30,000 nucleotides of DNA from NCBI GenBank assembly GCA_963575745.1, contig CAUYUJ010022071.1:72501-102500 (forward strand), read 5' to 3'. Below, piece after piece: positions 16,775-24,910 of the stretch. Within the stretch, counting starts at the first letter, position 1. Each line of letters opens with the position of its first letter. Both the position numbers and the translations under genes were made by a program. Below the pieces are notes generated by a model. It made no database searches. It was not told where the DNA came from and saw only the letters and a list, made by a program, of their open reading frames with translations. The DNA comes from Prorocentrum cordatum (taxonomy: Eukaryota; Sar; Dinophyceae; Prorocentrales; Prorocentraceae).

Positions 16775-18090
16775 GGCTGATGGTGGTGATGATGTTGCGG
16801 CTGATGTTGTTGATTGATGCTGATGTTGGTGATGAGGATGATGTTGCTGATGCTAATGATGATGACGACGACCATGATGATGAGGATGGCGACGCTGATG
16901 CTGATAATGATGATTCTGCAGACCATGCTGATGATGTTGATGATGCTGAAACTGACGATGGTTTCGATGCTGACGGCGGGGAGGACGGTGGTGATACTGG
17001 CGATGCTGGTGATGATGCTGATGGTGATGCTGATGATGGCGGTGGTGGTGATGTTGATGCTGTTGCGGACGGTGATGACGAGATGAATGATGATATTGTT
17101 GGCTGTGGTGGTGATGGTAATGCTGGTACTGGTGATGACGATGCTGTATGCTGATGATGGTTATGACGATGACGATGGTGATGTTGTTGATGATGATGCT
17201 GGTGTTGATGATGACGATGATCCGGCTGTGGTGACAGATGATGGTGATGGAGATGGCGACGATGCTGATGATGATGGAGCTGATGGTGATGATGCTGATG
17301 ATGTTGTTGCTGGTGATGCTGGTGGTGGTCATTGTGGTGGTGGTGATGATGCTGGCGACGAGGATGGTGGTTCTGATGTTAGAGCTGGTGCTGGTGATGG
17401 TGATGATGCTGGTGATGATGCTGATGATGATGCTGATGATGGCGATGGTGGTGATGCTGGTGCTGCCGCGGGCGATGATGACGAGGTGTATGATGATACT
17501 GTTGGCTGTGGTGGTGATGGTAATGGTGGTACTGATGATGACGATGCTGATGATGCTGATGAAGGCGATGACGATGACAATGTTGATTATGTTGTTGATG
17601 ATGCTGGTGTTGGTGATGGCGATGATCCTTCTGAGACGATAATGATGGTGATGAAGATGGTGGCGATACTGCTGATGATGATGAAGCTGATGGTGATGAT
17701 GCCGATGATGCTGTTGCTGGTGATGCTGGTGGTGGTCATTGTGGTGGTGGTGGTGATGATGCTGGCGACGAGGATGGTGATGCTGATGTTAGAGCTGGTG
17801 ATGGTGATGATGATGCTGGTGATGATGATGATGATGATGATGATGATGCTGGTGATGATGTTGACGATGCTGCTGGCGCTGCTGATGATGCTGATGATGC
17901 TGCTGCTGTAGATGATGCTGATGCTGATGATGTTGATGATGGTGATGATCGTGATGATGATGATGAGGATGGTGATGATGCTGATGCTGATGATGATTAT
18001 TAAGAGGAGGATGATGATGCTGCTGATGCTCATGATGATGCTGATTAGGAGGAGGCGGCTGAGTATGCTGCAACTGATGATGCTGATACT
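16775..18090 (+). repeat. GAT/GCTGAT-rich block with about 405-bp higher-order repeat
   Basis: 1.3 kb of GAT, GGT, GCT and GAC triplets. Landmarks recur about 405 bp apart: GGCTGTGGTGGTGATGGTAA at 17101 and 17504, and GGTGGTGGTCATTGTGGTGG at 17321 and 17728. Three frames are open for long stretches (Asp-rich, Met/Leu/Val-rich), as expected of a diverged triplet repeat; nothing else suggests a protein. Minus-strand frames read as poly-His/Ser/Ile. Confidence 0.85.
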
Positions 18091-19224
18091 GATGCTGCGG
18101 GGGAAGAGGAGCAGTGCACAGAGCGAGCAGGGAGAAGAGGGCAGCATATCAACGGAACAGGGGGGGCAGGCTTGGGCTTCTCGGTGATTTTCTTCTTCGC
18201 CCACCAGGACAGCCGTCGTACGTATGTTTGTTGCTGCCTATTGGCATCTCGGCACCCTTCTCTGCCAGGATCGGTGAGCCTGTAACTCCTCGGCGTATTT
18301 CAGAACGCCATGTCGCCCCTGCGCGCCAGGAGGAGAAGGAGGAGGAGGAGTTGGAGGAGGAGGAGGAGGAGGACGGCGACGAAGACAACGACGATGGCGA
18401 CGACAACAATAACAACAACGACAACAACACCACCAACAACAGCTCGTATCTGCGTGCGTGCCACTCAACACGTATATCCCAAACCCTCGATACCCGCCCT
18501 CGTTGTCTTCGATCGTACCCCCTTGGGGGTAATTATTTCTTACCTGCGGCGTGTATTGCATGCAACCCCTACCGCAGGCGGGCGGGTTGTTTAAGCGTGT
18601 GTCCTGCATGAATCGCGAATATCAAGCTATAGCGCGATTCCCAAGTAAATCGTGAGGCAGGCCAACGCGAGAGCGTGTTTCCTGAGTGTCGATGGCGCGG
18701 CGTCTGAACAAATTGCGAGGAAGCCTCAAGCGAGACCACGATCTCTGCATACATTGTGAGGACGTCCTGCTCGAAAGCGCGGTTTGGGAATACATTGTGA
18801 GGAAGTATCAGACGGGAGCCGTTGTTGTTGTAACTCGGGGGCCAGGGGCCCAATTCTGAGACCCAAGACTTCCCCTGAGAAGAATAGCAGGGTGCGAGCC
18901 CCAGGAAGGACAATTCAATGAAACAAAATACCAGGTGCCCCAGAAGGGAGGATCAACAATACTTATGTTTAGACGCTTCGCGTTTCCTTCCCGCCCATCC
19001 AGAAACGATGTCCAGGCGAGTTGAGGTGATCAGGGAAATGCGGGAGCACAGAAGGGGAAGGCCGAATCGTGCGAAGGAGGGAGGAGGAGAAAGAGGAGGC
19101 TGGATGATGGATGAGGGAGTGGGGAGAAGGAAGATGAATAGGAAGAGTAGGAGGAGGAGGAGGAAGAGGAGGAGGAAAAGGAAAAGAAGGAAGGAGGAGC
19201 AGGAGGGCACGCAACAGGGCCAGA
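18091..19224. other. Mixed spacer, no gene recognised
   Basis: It holds a short GGA tract (18331-18375), an AAC/CAA-rich run (18400-18442), and a moderately A/T-rich unique part (18450-18960) in which ATACATTGTGAGGA occurs twice (about 18750 and 18791). A GGA/GAAGGA run lies at 19135-19200. I found no RNA gene or coding frame I can support. Confidence 0.5.
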
Positions 19225-19890
19225 GGTCTCTTGGATGCCTCTCGGAGCCTCTTGGGATATCTCTTGGGCGCTTTTTGGAGGCCTCTTGGGAGGTCTTGGG
19301 GATCTCTTGGCGGTCCTGGGAGGCTCTTGGACGTCTTAGGTGCCCCGCGGGGGCCTCTGGGGGCCGCTTGGGGTCCTCTTGGGGTCCTCCTGGGAGCCTT
19401 TTGGGGGCCTTTTGGGGCCATCTCGGGACTATCTTGGGGCCTCTTGGGGCTTCCTGGGCGCTTCTTGGGGCCATCTTGGAGGACATCGATCAAAGAAGAG
19501 GGGGCCCTTAATTAGCGCCCCCCTTCGGGTGCCCCAAAATCACCTCTTGGACCCCTCGCGAGGCGATCTTGGAGCGCTCTTGAGGCCGTCTTGGGGCTCT
19601 CTTCGGCCTCTCTTGGGGCCCTCATGGGCCCTCCTGGAATTTTATTGAGGCCTCGGAAGGCCACCGGAAGTGCGGGAATGCAAAACACATTGATGTTCCT
19701 TAGGTTTTTGAAAGGGTATTGGATTATTCGGGGCCTCTTTGGTGAGCTCTTTGGCCACTTGGAGCCGTCTTGGGGTGGTCTTGGGGCCTCTTGGAGCATC
19801 TTGGGAGCCATCTTGAGCGATCTTGCGCTATCTTGAGCCATATTGGGCTCTCTGAGGCCCTCTTGGAGCCATCTTGGGTCATCTTGGACG
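19225..19890 (+). repeat. Degenerate CTTGGG-type minisatellite, block 2
   Basis: Irregular repeats such as GCCTCTTGGGATATCTCTTG, GGCCTCTTGGGAGGTCTTGG and GGGGTCCTCTTGGGGTCCTC; interrupted near 19490-19550 and 19640-19740 by less repetitive DNA. It is in the same orientation as block 1, 7 kb away. Readings as glycine/leucine/tryptophan or proline/arginine repeats are not taken as genes. Confidence 0.65.
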
Positions 19891-20044
19891 CCCCAACGCG
19901 TCGAGAAACGCCCCGTCCAGGTCCAGGGGGAGGGTGTAGGAGGAGGGGTAAGCCCCTCCCTGAAGGGGAAGCAAGGGGGTTGGAAGAGGAAGCTCCCTAG
20001 ACCACCTACGCCCAGAGGGCTGTGGTGGGATTCTCCAGAAGTGA

Positions 20045-20244
20045 GAAGTCAGCAACAACCACAACCACAACCACAACAACAACACCAACAACCACAACAG
20101 TAACAACAACAACCACAACAACAACAACCAAACCAACAACAACAACCACACCATCAGCAATAACAACAACAGCAAGAAGAAGAATAACAACAACAACAAC
20201 AACAACAACAACAACTACTACTACTACTACTACTCCTACTACTC

Positions 20245-20320
<76 letters not shown>

Positions 20321-20321
20321 G

Positions 20322-20365
<44 letters not shown>

Positions 20366-20427
20366 CACTACTACCACTACTACTACTGCAGCAACATCAC
20401 CAACAACAACAACGTCGACACCGACGA

Positions 20428-20458
<31 letters not shown>

Positions 20459-20525
20459 AACTGCAACAATAACAACAGCAACAACAGCAACAACAACAGC
20501 GACGACGACCGCGACGACGACGGCG
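20045..20525 (+). repeat. CAA and TAC microsatellite cluster upstream of the Kir gene
   Basis: CAA/AAC-rich from 20047 to 20210, (CTA/TAC)n from about 20212 to 20388 with CTC and CGA interruptions, then mixed AAC, GAC and GGC triplets to about 20525. The open frame continuing into the Kir gene reads as polythreonine and is not considered part of the protein. Confidence 0.92.
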
Positions 20526-20685
20526 GCGAGGATGCAAAAGCAGTCGGCCGAGGGTCCGTGGCACCTTGGCTCGAGGGGCAGGTGCGGGCCCGCGGCCGCG
20601 GGCTCGGGAACCGCCACCGTCCGGGCAGCGGCCGCGGCGCCCCGCCGGAGCCCTGCCGCGGCGCCCCGCGGCAGGTTCGCCGCCG

Positions 20686-21986
20686 ATGGCGGCGAGCATG
20701 CCGTTGAGCCCGGCCTTGGGCGAGGCGCGGGGCAGCCTCTCCTCGGCGCCCGGGTCGCGCGCGGGGGGCTCCTCGGGCTCGGCGCTGCCGGCCCTGCAGC
20801 GGGGCGGGTCCATGGTGATGGCCGACGGGCGCGACTCCAGGGGCACGCCGGGGCAGCAGAGGAAGAGGTCCCCCAGGGCCTCGAGGAGCTTGAAGAATGC
20901 GAAAGAGGGGGACAGCCTCGAGACGTTCAGGCGCAAGGGCCCGCAGGGCAAGCACCAGAACCCGATGCGGCACGCGACCGCTATGCTGGTGGAGCAGCTG
21001 CTACCCGCAACCGAACAGCACAACAGCTTGAAGGAGAGCGACCTCGAAAGCCCACAGCAGGGTTCCAGGGACTTCTGCGACGACACGGGGCTGGGCACGC
21101 CCACCGGGTCTTTCCAAAGAGGCTTCAGGCGTATGTTGACGTGGAGGCCGCTCAGCAGTCTTTGGGCCACGAGGCGCCTCCCCGACCTATGCGACGGCGG
21201 CGAGTTCCGGATCATGGACCGCTTGGGGCCCTTCGGGCAGTCGCGCGGGCATTGGGCCATGAGCAGCGCGACCGTCAAGAGGAGCAAGAAGAGGCCCCTA
21301 CAGGCGGCGCGGATACGAGCCCAGAGCTTCGCCTCGTCGCTGCTCGACCGGTCTGCCCGCGACATATCCCTGGACAGCGACGACCCCAGTTTGGCCAGGA
21401 CCTTCAGCCCGGGGTTTGGCGCCGACAGCGCCATGATTGCGGGCGCGGATGTTGAAGAGGGTGCATGGGCTGGCGAGGACCAGGACGGCACTGGGGAGGA
21501 CCTGGATGAACTCTTCATGGAGGACATCTACCACGCCTTCTTGGACGCCAAGTGGTGGAAGCAGCTGGTAGTGTTCGGTATGGCGTACGTCATCTGTTTC
21601 ATCTGTTTTGCTATCCTGTGGCTCCTGATCGACAAGCCATGTGGGCTGGGCTTGGAGGGGACCTTCGTGCGCGCCTACCTGCTGTCCGTGGAGTCCATGC
21701 TGACCATCGGGTATGGAGTCCCGGACCCCTACATGAAAGGCTGTTGGCAGGGCGCCGTGGTGCTGACGATGCAGAGCCTGACGCAGCTGATCATCGGGGC
21801 ATGCCTGATCGGCGTGATCTTCCAGGGCCTCTCCCGGCCGCAGAGCCGCGCCTGCACGATCGTGTTCAGCGACCGCGCCGTCATCAATTCGATTGACGGG
21901 GCGCACTACTTCATGTTCCGCATCTGCGACCTGCGCATTCAGCACGCCCTCATCGAGCCCCACGTGCGGTGCTACTGCGTGAAGAG
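20686..21986 (+). CDS. Inward-rectifier potassium channel (Kir family), exon 1
   Basis: A tetrameric K+ channel subunit of the plasma or an internal membrane. From ATG 20686 (GCCGATGG context; the frame is open further up into microsatellite) there is a long Ser/Arg-rich N-terminal region of about 280 residues, an interfacial helix (DIYHAFLDAKWWKQL), M1 at about residues 295-315 (VVFGMAYVICFICFAILWLL), a pore helix and the filter TIGYG at residues 340-344, M2 at about 356-379 (GAVVLTMQSLTQLIIGACLI), and the start of the Kir cytoplasmic domain (SRPQSRACTIVFSDRAVI, DGAHYFMFRICDLR, HVRCYC). The single pore loop with a two-helix core and this distinctive C-domain set it apart from voltage-gated or two-pore channels. 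The N-terminus is far longer than in animal Kir (usually below 100 residues). The domain stops about 60 residues in. Donors considered are GT at 21979 and GC at 21987; the latter keeps CVKR and gives AG|G on both exon sides. Confidence 0.85.
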
Positions 21987-22164
21987 GCCCGGGGCGTCGG
22001 CAAGGGGGCGCTGGTGGCGCAAGGGCGGAGGCATCGAGACCCCCGGCCGCTCGTTCCTCGCCGCTCGGCGCCAAGGGTGCCCCAGCCCGCCCGGGAGCGC
22101 GCAGCTTCGCTGCTGAGAGCCTATCGGCTGCTTTCGGCCCTGCCGCAGAGGCCCACAGGGGGGG

Positions 22165-22273
22165 AGGAGGAGGAGGGGGAGTAGGAGGAGGAGGAGGAGG
22201 AGGAGGAGGAGGAGGGGGAGGAGGAGGAGGAGGAGGAGGAGGAGGAGGAGGAGGAGGAGAAGGAGGAGGAGGA
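22165..22273 (+). repeat. (GGA)n microsatellite in the Kir intron
   Basis: About 109 bp of GGA/GAG units on plus. The TCC tract 150 bp downstream is its inverted partner, so the intron RNA could fold back here. Confidence 0.9.
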
Positions 22274-22423
22274 TGCATCGCCGCTTCCAAGGTCAACGCC
22301 CCCCCGGCCCTGAGTGAGCCAGTCCTCCCCTCCCGTAAGGGAGCGCCTGCTCAGCGTGCCACGCCGCCAGCTCCGGCCCACCGCGCCTTCGGCGCCACGC
22401 GCCAGCCACGTCCCAGTGCCCCA

Positions 22424-22470
22424 GCGTCTCCTCCTCCTCCTCCTCCTCCTCCTCCTCCTCCTCCTCCTCC
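22424..22470 (+). repeat. (TCC)n tract, 5' side of the retrogene
   Basis: TCC units run up to CATC and then the spliced leader. With the tract at 24469-24645 it appears to be one original microsatellite split by the insertion. Confidence 0.85.
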
Positions 22471-22476
22471 ATCTCC
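22458..22476 (+). repeat. Putative target-site duplication, left copy
   Basis: CTCCTCCTCCTCCATCTCC (19 nt) is repeated exactly at 24469-24487. The left copy continues upstream into TCC and ends where the spliced leader begins (its last CC is shared with the leader). The right copy starts abruptly after unrelated sequence and continues into TCC. This is the arrangement expected of a duplication created by insertion. Part of it is low-complexity; the informative portion is CATCTCC. Confidence 0.6.
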
Positions 22477-22495
22477 GTAGCCATTTTGGCTCAAG
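22474..22495 (+). other. Genomic copy of the dinoflagellate spliced leader (relict SL)
   Basis: The 22 bases from T22474 through CCGTAGCCATTTTGG to CTCAAG match the conserved dinoflagellate spliced leader (D-CCGTAG...GGCTCAAG) without mismatch. In cells the leader is added to mRNA 5' ends by trans-splicing from a separate SL RNA. Here it is followed by TCCACC and not by a GT donor, so it is not an SL RNA gene. A leader joined to a long intronless ORF marks a reverse-transcribed, re-inserted mRNA. Confidence 0.92.
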
Positions 22496-22564
22496 TCCAC
22501 CGATGCTTCGGTGAATGTGCTGCGAGCGCCGCCTCGAGTAGCGCCCTCCCCTCCCTCCATATCC

Positions 22565-24433
22565 ATGCCCCACAGGCACTCTGCCATGGCCCGCGCCGCC
22601 CGGCGGACCCGCGCGATGGAGCGCGGCTTTCTTCTACCTCGCCCTGGTCCTGGTCTTAACTGGATGGCTGTCCCGGCATGGCTAGCGCACTCGGCTGCCA
22701 AGGTTGTCCACTACATGGAGCTGCACGCCATTGACGACCGTCACGCCCCCATTCCACATCACTTCGCCCGTGGTGCTGCCGCTGGTGCTGACCTACAGCC
22801 TGATGTTCTTCGACAGCGTCTTCGAGCCCATCGGGATGCCAATCGTGCCAAACATCGTGTCGGGCTGCTCCATCCTGAAGCTCTTCCCGCAGTGGCCGCT
22901 TCTCCAGCGACAGCCACACCAACTACGCCAGCGCCATCCGCCCCCGCGCCCTTGAGCATCAACACGTCGAGCCCCCAGATCTTTTCCTGCAAGGTCGAGG
23001 CGGCCTCGTGCGTCGTGGTCTCCTCCCCGAGCCACGGTAGCGCTCTACAGCCTGGCTGTTCGGTGCCTCCGCAGCTTGCGCATTCAGGTTCTCCCTTCAC
23101 CATGCGGGGCGAGCTGCTAACGAGCGTCCACGGTGTCAACTCCTCGCTCTCCGCCTCCGCGGCCGCGAACATCGACACGGCGATCGCGCCCCTTGTGAAG
23201 AACATCGCACGTCTCCTCTCCAACAGCGAGCAACAGCAGCGAGACCTACGACATGAAGTGGACAGTCTGCAGCGTGACCTCTCAGTTCTACGTACGGAGC
23301 ACCAGCACACAGTCTCCAAGATCGTCGACGCCGCCCGCTACCAGATGGAGAACATGGCCCACCAGCTCGGGCAGCTCATGGCCACACCCCCGCTGAAGCA
23401 ACAGCCCCCCGACACATTCGACACCCAGGACTACTCCCACAACGCGAGCTCCCAGCTGCCGCCCACCGACGCGACCAACTTCGAGCAGTTCCCCGTCGCG
23501 TCCAACCCGCTGCCTGCCATCGTGTTCAACCTGACTGCCGACGCGCCCAACCACAAGAACGACGACGACCTGAACATCGCCAGCGTGCACCTGCAGGGCG
23601 AACCGCTGACCGACCCGCATGCCGCCCACGTCCGTGACGAGTACCCCGACGCGATCGCGGAGCCTGTCCTCACCGTGCCGCTGGACGCCGACGACGCGAC
23701 CAACCTGCAGCAGTTCTCCGTCGCGTCCAACCCGCTGCCTGCCAACGCGTTCAACATGACCGCCGATGCGCCTCACCACACGAGCGACGACGACCTGGAC
23801 ATCGCCAGCGTGCACCTTCAGGGCGTACCGCTGACCGACCCGCACGCCGCCCACGTCCTTGACGAGTACCCCGACGCGCTCGCGGAGCCTGTCTTCACCG
23901 TGCCGCTGGACGCCGACTCCGCGCAGCCTTGCGCGCCCGCCTCCATCGACACGCTGCAGTACATAATCCAAGAGCTGATCACCAATAATGGCAGCATCGG
24001 CTACCGCTCGGCCCACAAGAAGCTGAACTCGGACGAGCGCTTCCCCAAAGTCTCGCTGAAGAAGGTTCAGAGCGCATTGCAAACGTTCCGCCAGCAGCAA
24101 GAGGACCTTGCAGCTGAAGCGGACACGACGGGCATTTCTCCCGTACCGCCTGGAGCACCGTACCGCCTAGAGCACCTGATCGAGGACATCACGACGCTGG
24201 ACGACCTGTACACCCTCGCACAGTGCTACGGCTACCTGGACAGCGACTCCGACGGCGACTCCAATGCCTCGGACTGGTCCCCTGCGGCCTGGGCCGGCAA
24301 CTTCGACGAGCACCTCGCCACCAGCGACTCCGAGAACGGTGACCACCTCTCCTCCGACCTCCACTCCGCCGACAAGAAGTACCACCGCTACGGCGCCGCC
24401 TCGCCCGCCCCGCGCGCGCGGCCGCTTCCGTAG
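22565..24433 (+). CDS. Intronless retrogene ORF, 622 codons, coiled-coil protein of unknown function
   Basis: Starts at ATG 22565, the first ATG in this frame after the spliced leader (two tiny upstream ORFs start at 22503 and 22515), and ends at TAG 24431-24433. From 22955 on, codon bias is clear. Features: a glutamine-rich coiled-coil region at about residues 215-275 (SNSEQQQRDLRHEVDSLQRD), a near-perfect tandem duplication of 75 residues (residues about 303-452; TNFEQFPVASNPLP / TNLQQFSVASNPLP), a helical segment with FPKVSLKKVQSALQTFRQQQ near residue 490-515, and an acidic Ser/Asp-rich tail. The family is not recognised. In 22755-22920 the bias sits in another frame, so this N-terminal part is doubtful and the functional protein might begin at M 23102. 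Nested in the Kir intron, same strand. Confidence 0.65.
   Translation: MPHRHSAMARAARRTRAMERGFLLPRPGPGLNWMAVPAWLAHSAAKVVHYMELHAIDDRHAPIPHHFARGAAAGADLQPDVLRQRLRAHRDANRAKHRVGLLHPEALPAVAASPATATPTTPAPSAPAPLSINTSSPQIFSCKVEAASCVVVSSPSHGSALQPGCSVPPQLAHSGSPFTMRGELLTSVHGVNSSLSASAAANIDTAIAPLVKNIARLLSNSEQQQRDLRHEVDSLQRDLSVLRTEHQHTVSKIVDAARYQMENMAHQLGQLMATPPLKQQPPDTFDTQDYSHNASSQLPPTDATNFEQFPVASNPLPAIVFNLTADAPNHKNDDDLNIASVHLQGEPLTDPHAAHVRDEYPDAIAEPVLTVPLDADDATNLQQFSVASNPLPANAFNMTADAPHHTSDDDLDIASVHLQGVPLTDPHAAHVLDEYPDALAEPVFTVPLDADSAQPCAPASIDTLQYIIQELITNNGSIGYRSAHKKLNSDERFPKVSLKKVQSALQTFRQQQEDLAAEADTTGISPVPPGAPYRLEHLIEDITTLDDLYTLAQCYGYLDSDSDGDSNASDWSPAAWAGNFDEHLATSDSENGDHLSSDLHSADKKYHRYGAASPAPRARPLP
23471..23920 (+). 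repeat. Tandem duplication inside the retrogene ORF (2 x 225 bp)
   Basis: Copies at 23471-23695 and 23696-23920, each 225 bp (75 codons), aligned without gaps. Both encode ASNPLPA, DDDL-IASVHLQG, PLTDPHAAHV and EYPDA-AEPV-TVPLDAD. Differences are mostly single substitutions, several of them replacements. Confidence 0.9.
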
Positions 24434-24468
24434 CTAGCTGCCCGAACGCACCCTGCAGGTGACGTTCG

Positions 24469-24645
24469 CTCCTCCTCCTCCATCTCCTCCTCCTCCTCCT
24501 CCTCCTCCTCCTCCTCCTCCTCCTCCTCTCCTCCTCCTCCTCCTCCTCCTCCTCCTCCTGTCCTCGTCCTCCTCCTCCTCCTCCTCCTCATCCTCCTCCT
24601 CCTCCTCCTCCTCCTCCTCCTCCTCCTCCTCCTCCTGGCAGAGCG
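24469..24645 (+). repeat. (TCC)n tract, 3' side of the retrogene
   Basis: About 177 bp of TCC with CATC, CTC and CGTC interruptions. It begins directly with the right copy of the 19-nt direct repeat (24469-24487). It lies about 150 bp upstream of the Kir exon acceptor. No poly(A) run separates it from the end of the ORF. Confidence 0.9.
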
Positions 24646-24654
24646 AGCACGGTC

Positions 24655-24785
24655 TGTCCGCGCCGAGCTTTTCCGATCCTCCCCTCCTCTGGAGTGGAGC
24701 GACACGCTATCAGCTCGCAGGGCACAGCGTGCCGCTGGGGCCGTCGCCGCGACACGCTGAGCAGCCGTTCCCGACCGTCCCGCTC
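24655..24785 (+). repeat. Dispersed repeat, second copy (first at 888-1020)
   Basis: GAGTGGAGCGACACGCTAT, ACACGCTGAGCAGCCG and TTCCCGACCGTCCCG occur in the same order and spacing as at 0.9 kb. Located immediately before the pyrimidine stretch and acceptor of the Kir exon. Confidence 0.5.
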
Positions 24786-24794
24786 CCCCTCCAG

Positions 24795-24910
24795 AGGCAC
24801 TCCCGCAGGGGCTGGGAGATGATCCCCATGCGGCTCGAGCAGCCCGACGACGAGCTCGGAGCTTCGCTGCTCCTTACGCTTCCCTGTACCGTCGTCCACC
24901 GCATAGACAG
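24795..24910 (+). CDS. Kir potassium channel, exon 2 (cytoplasmic domain)
   Basis: After CCCTCCAG (AG at 24793-24794), or CCCGCAG (24807-24808), the frame reads GWEMIPMRLEQPDDELGASL then LLTLPCTVVHRID. This is the Kir C-domain segment with the conserved strand that ends in HxID before the family's SPL motif. The exon stops at GACAG|GTGGAG (24910/24911), leaving AG, so a next exon beginning with C would give Ser and then the expected SPL motif. Downstream of the GT the family pattern is lost. I could not find the next exon before the window end, so the gene is incomplete here, or broken. Confidence 0.7.

Larger units (their letters stand above)
21987..24794 (+). other. Kir intron containing an inserted retrogene (inferred)
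   Basis: Between the two Kir exons lie 0.1 kb of GC-rich sequence, a GGA tract (22165-22273), spacer, a TCC tract (22424-22470), the spliced-leader-tagged retrogene (22474-24468), the rest of the TCC tract (24469-24645) and a dispersed repeat (24655-24785). Without the insertion the intron would be about 0.8 kb. Confidence 0.6.

Noticed and set aside
17087-17911. 275-codon Asp/Met-rich frame as a gene
   Set aside because: All three plus frames are long here because the DNA is a diverged GAT repeat; no start context, domain or codon bias supports it.
20022-21455. Polythreonine frame running into the Kir locus
   Set aside because: It reads the CAA/TAC repeat and then a shadow frame of Kir exon 1; the Kir frame has the recognisable protein.
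22474-22600. Spliced-leader RNA gene
   Set aside because: The leader is followed by TCCACC and not by a GT donor, and no Sm-site-like U-run follows in the next 100 bases.
23288-24100. Minus-strand 270-codon frame opposite the retrogene
   Set aside because: It mirrors the 75-residue tandem repeat on the other strand; the plus frame has the better protein character and the spliced leader.
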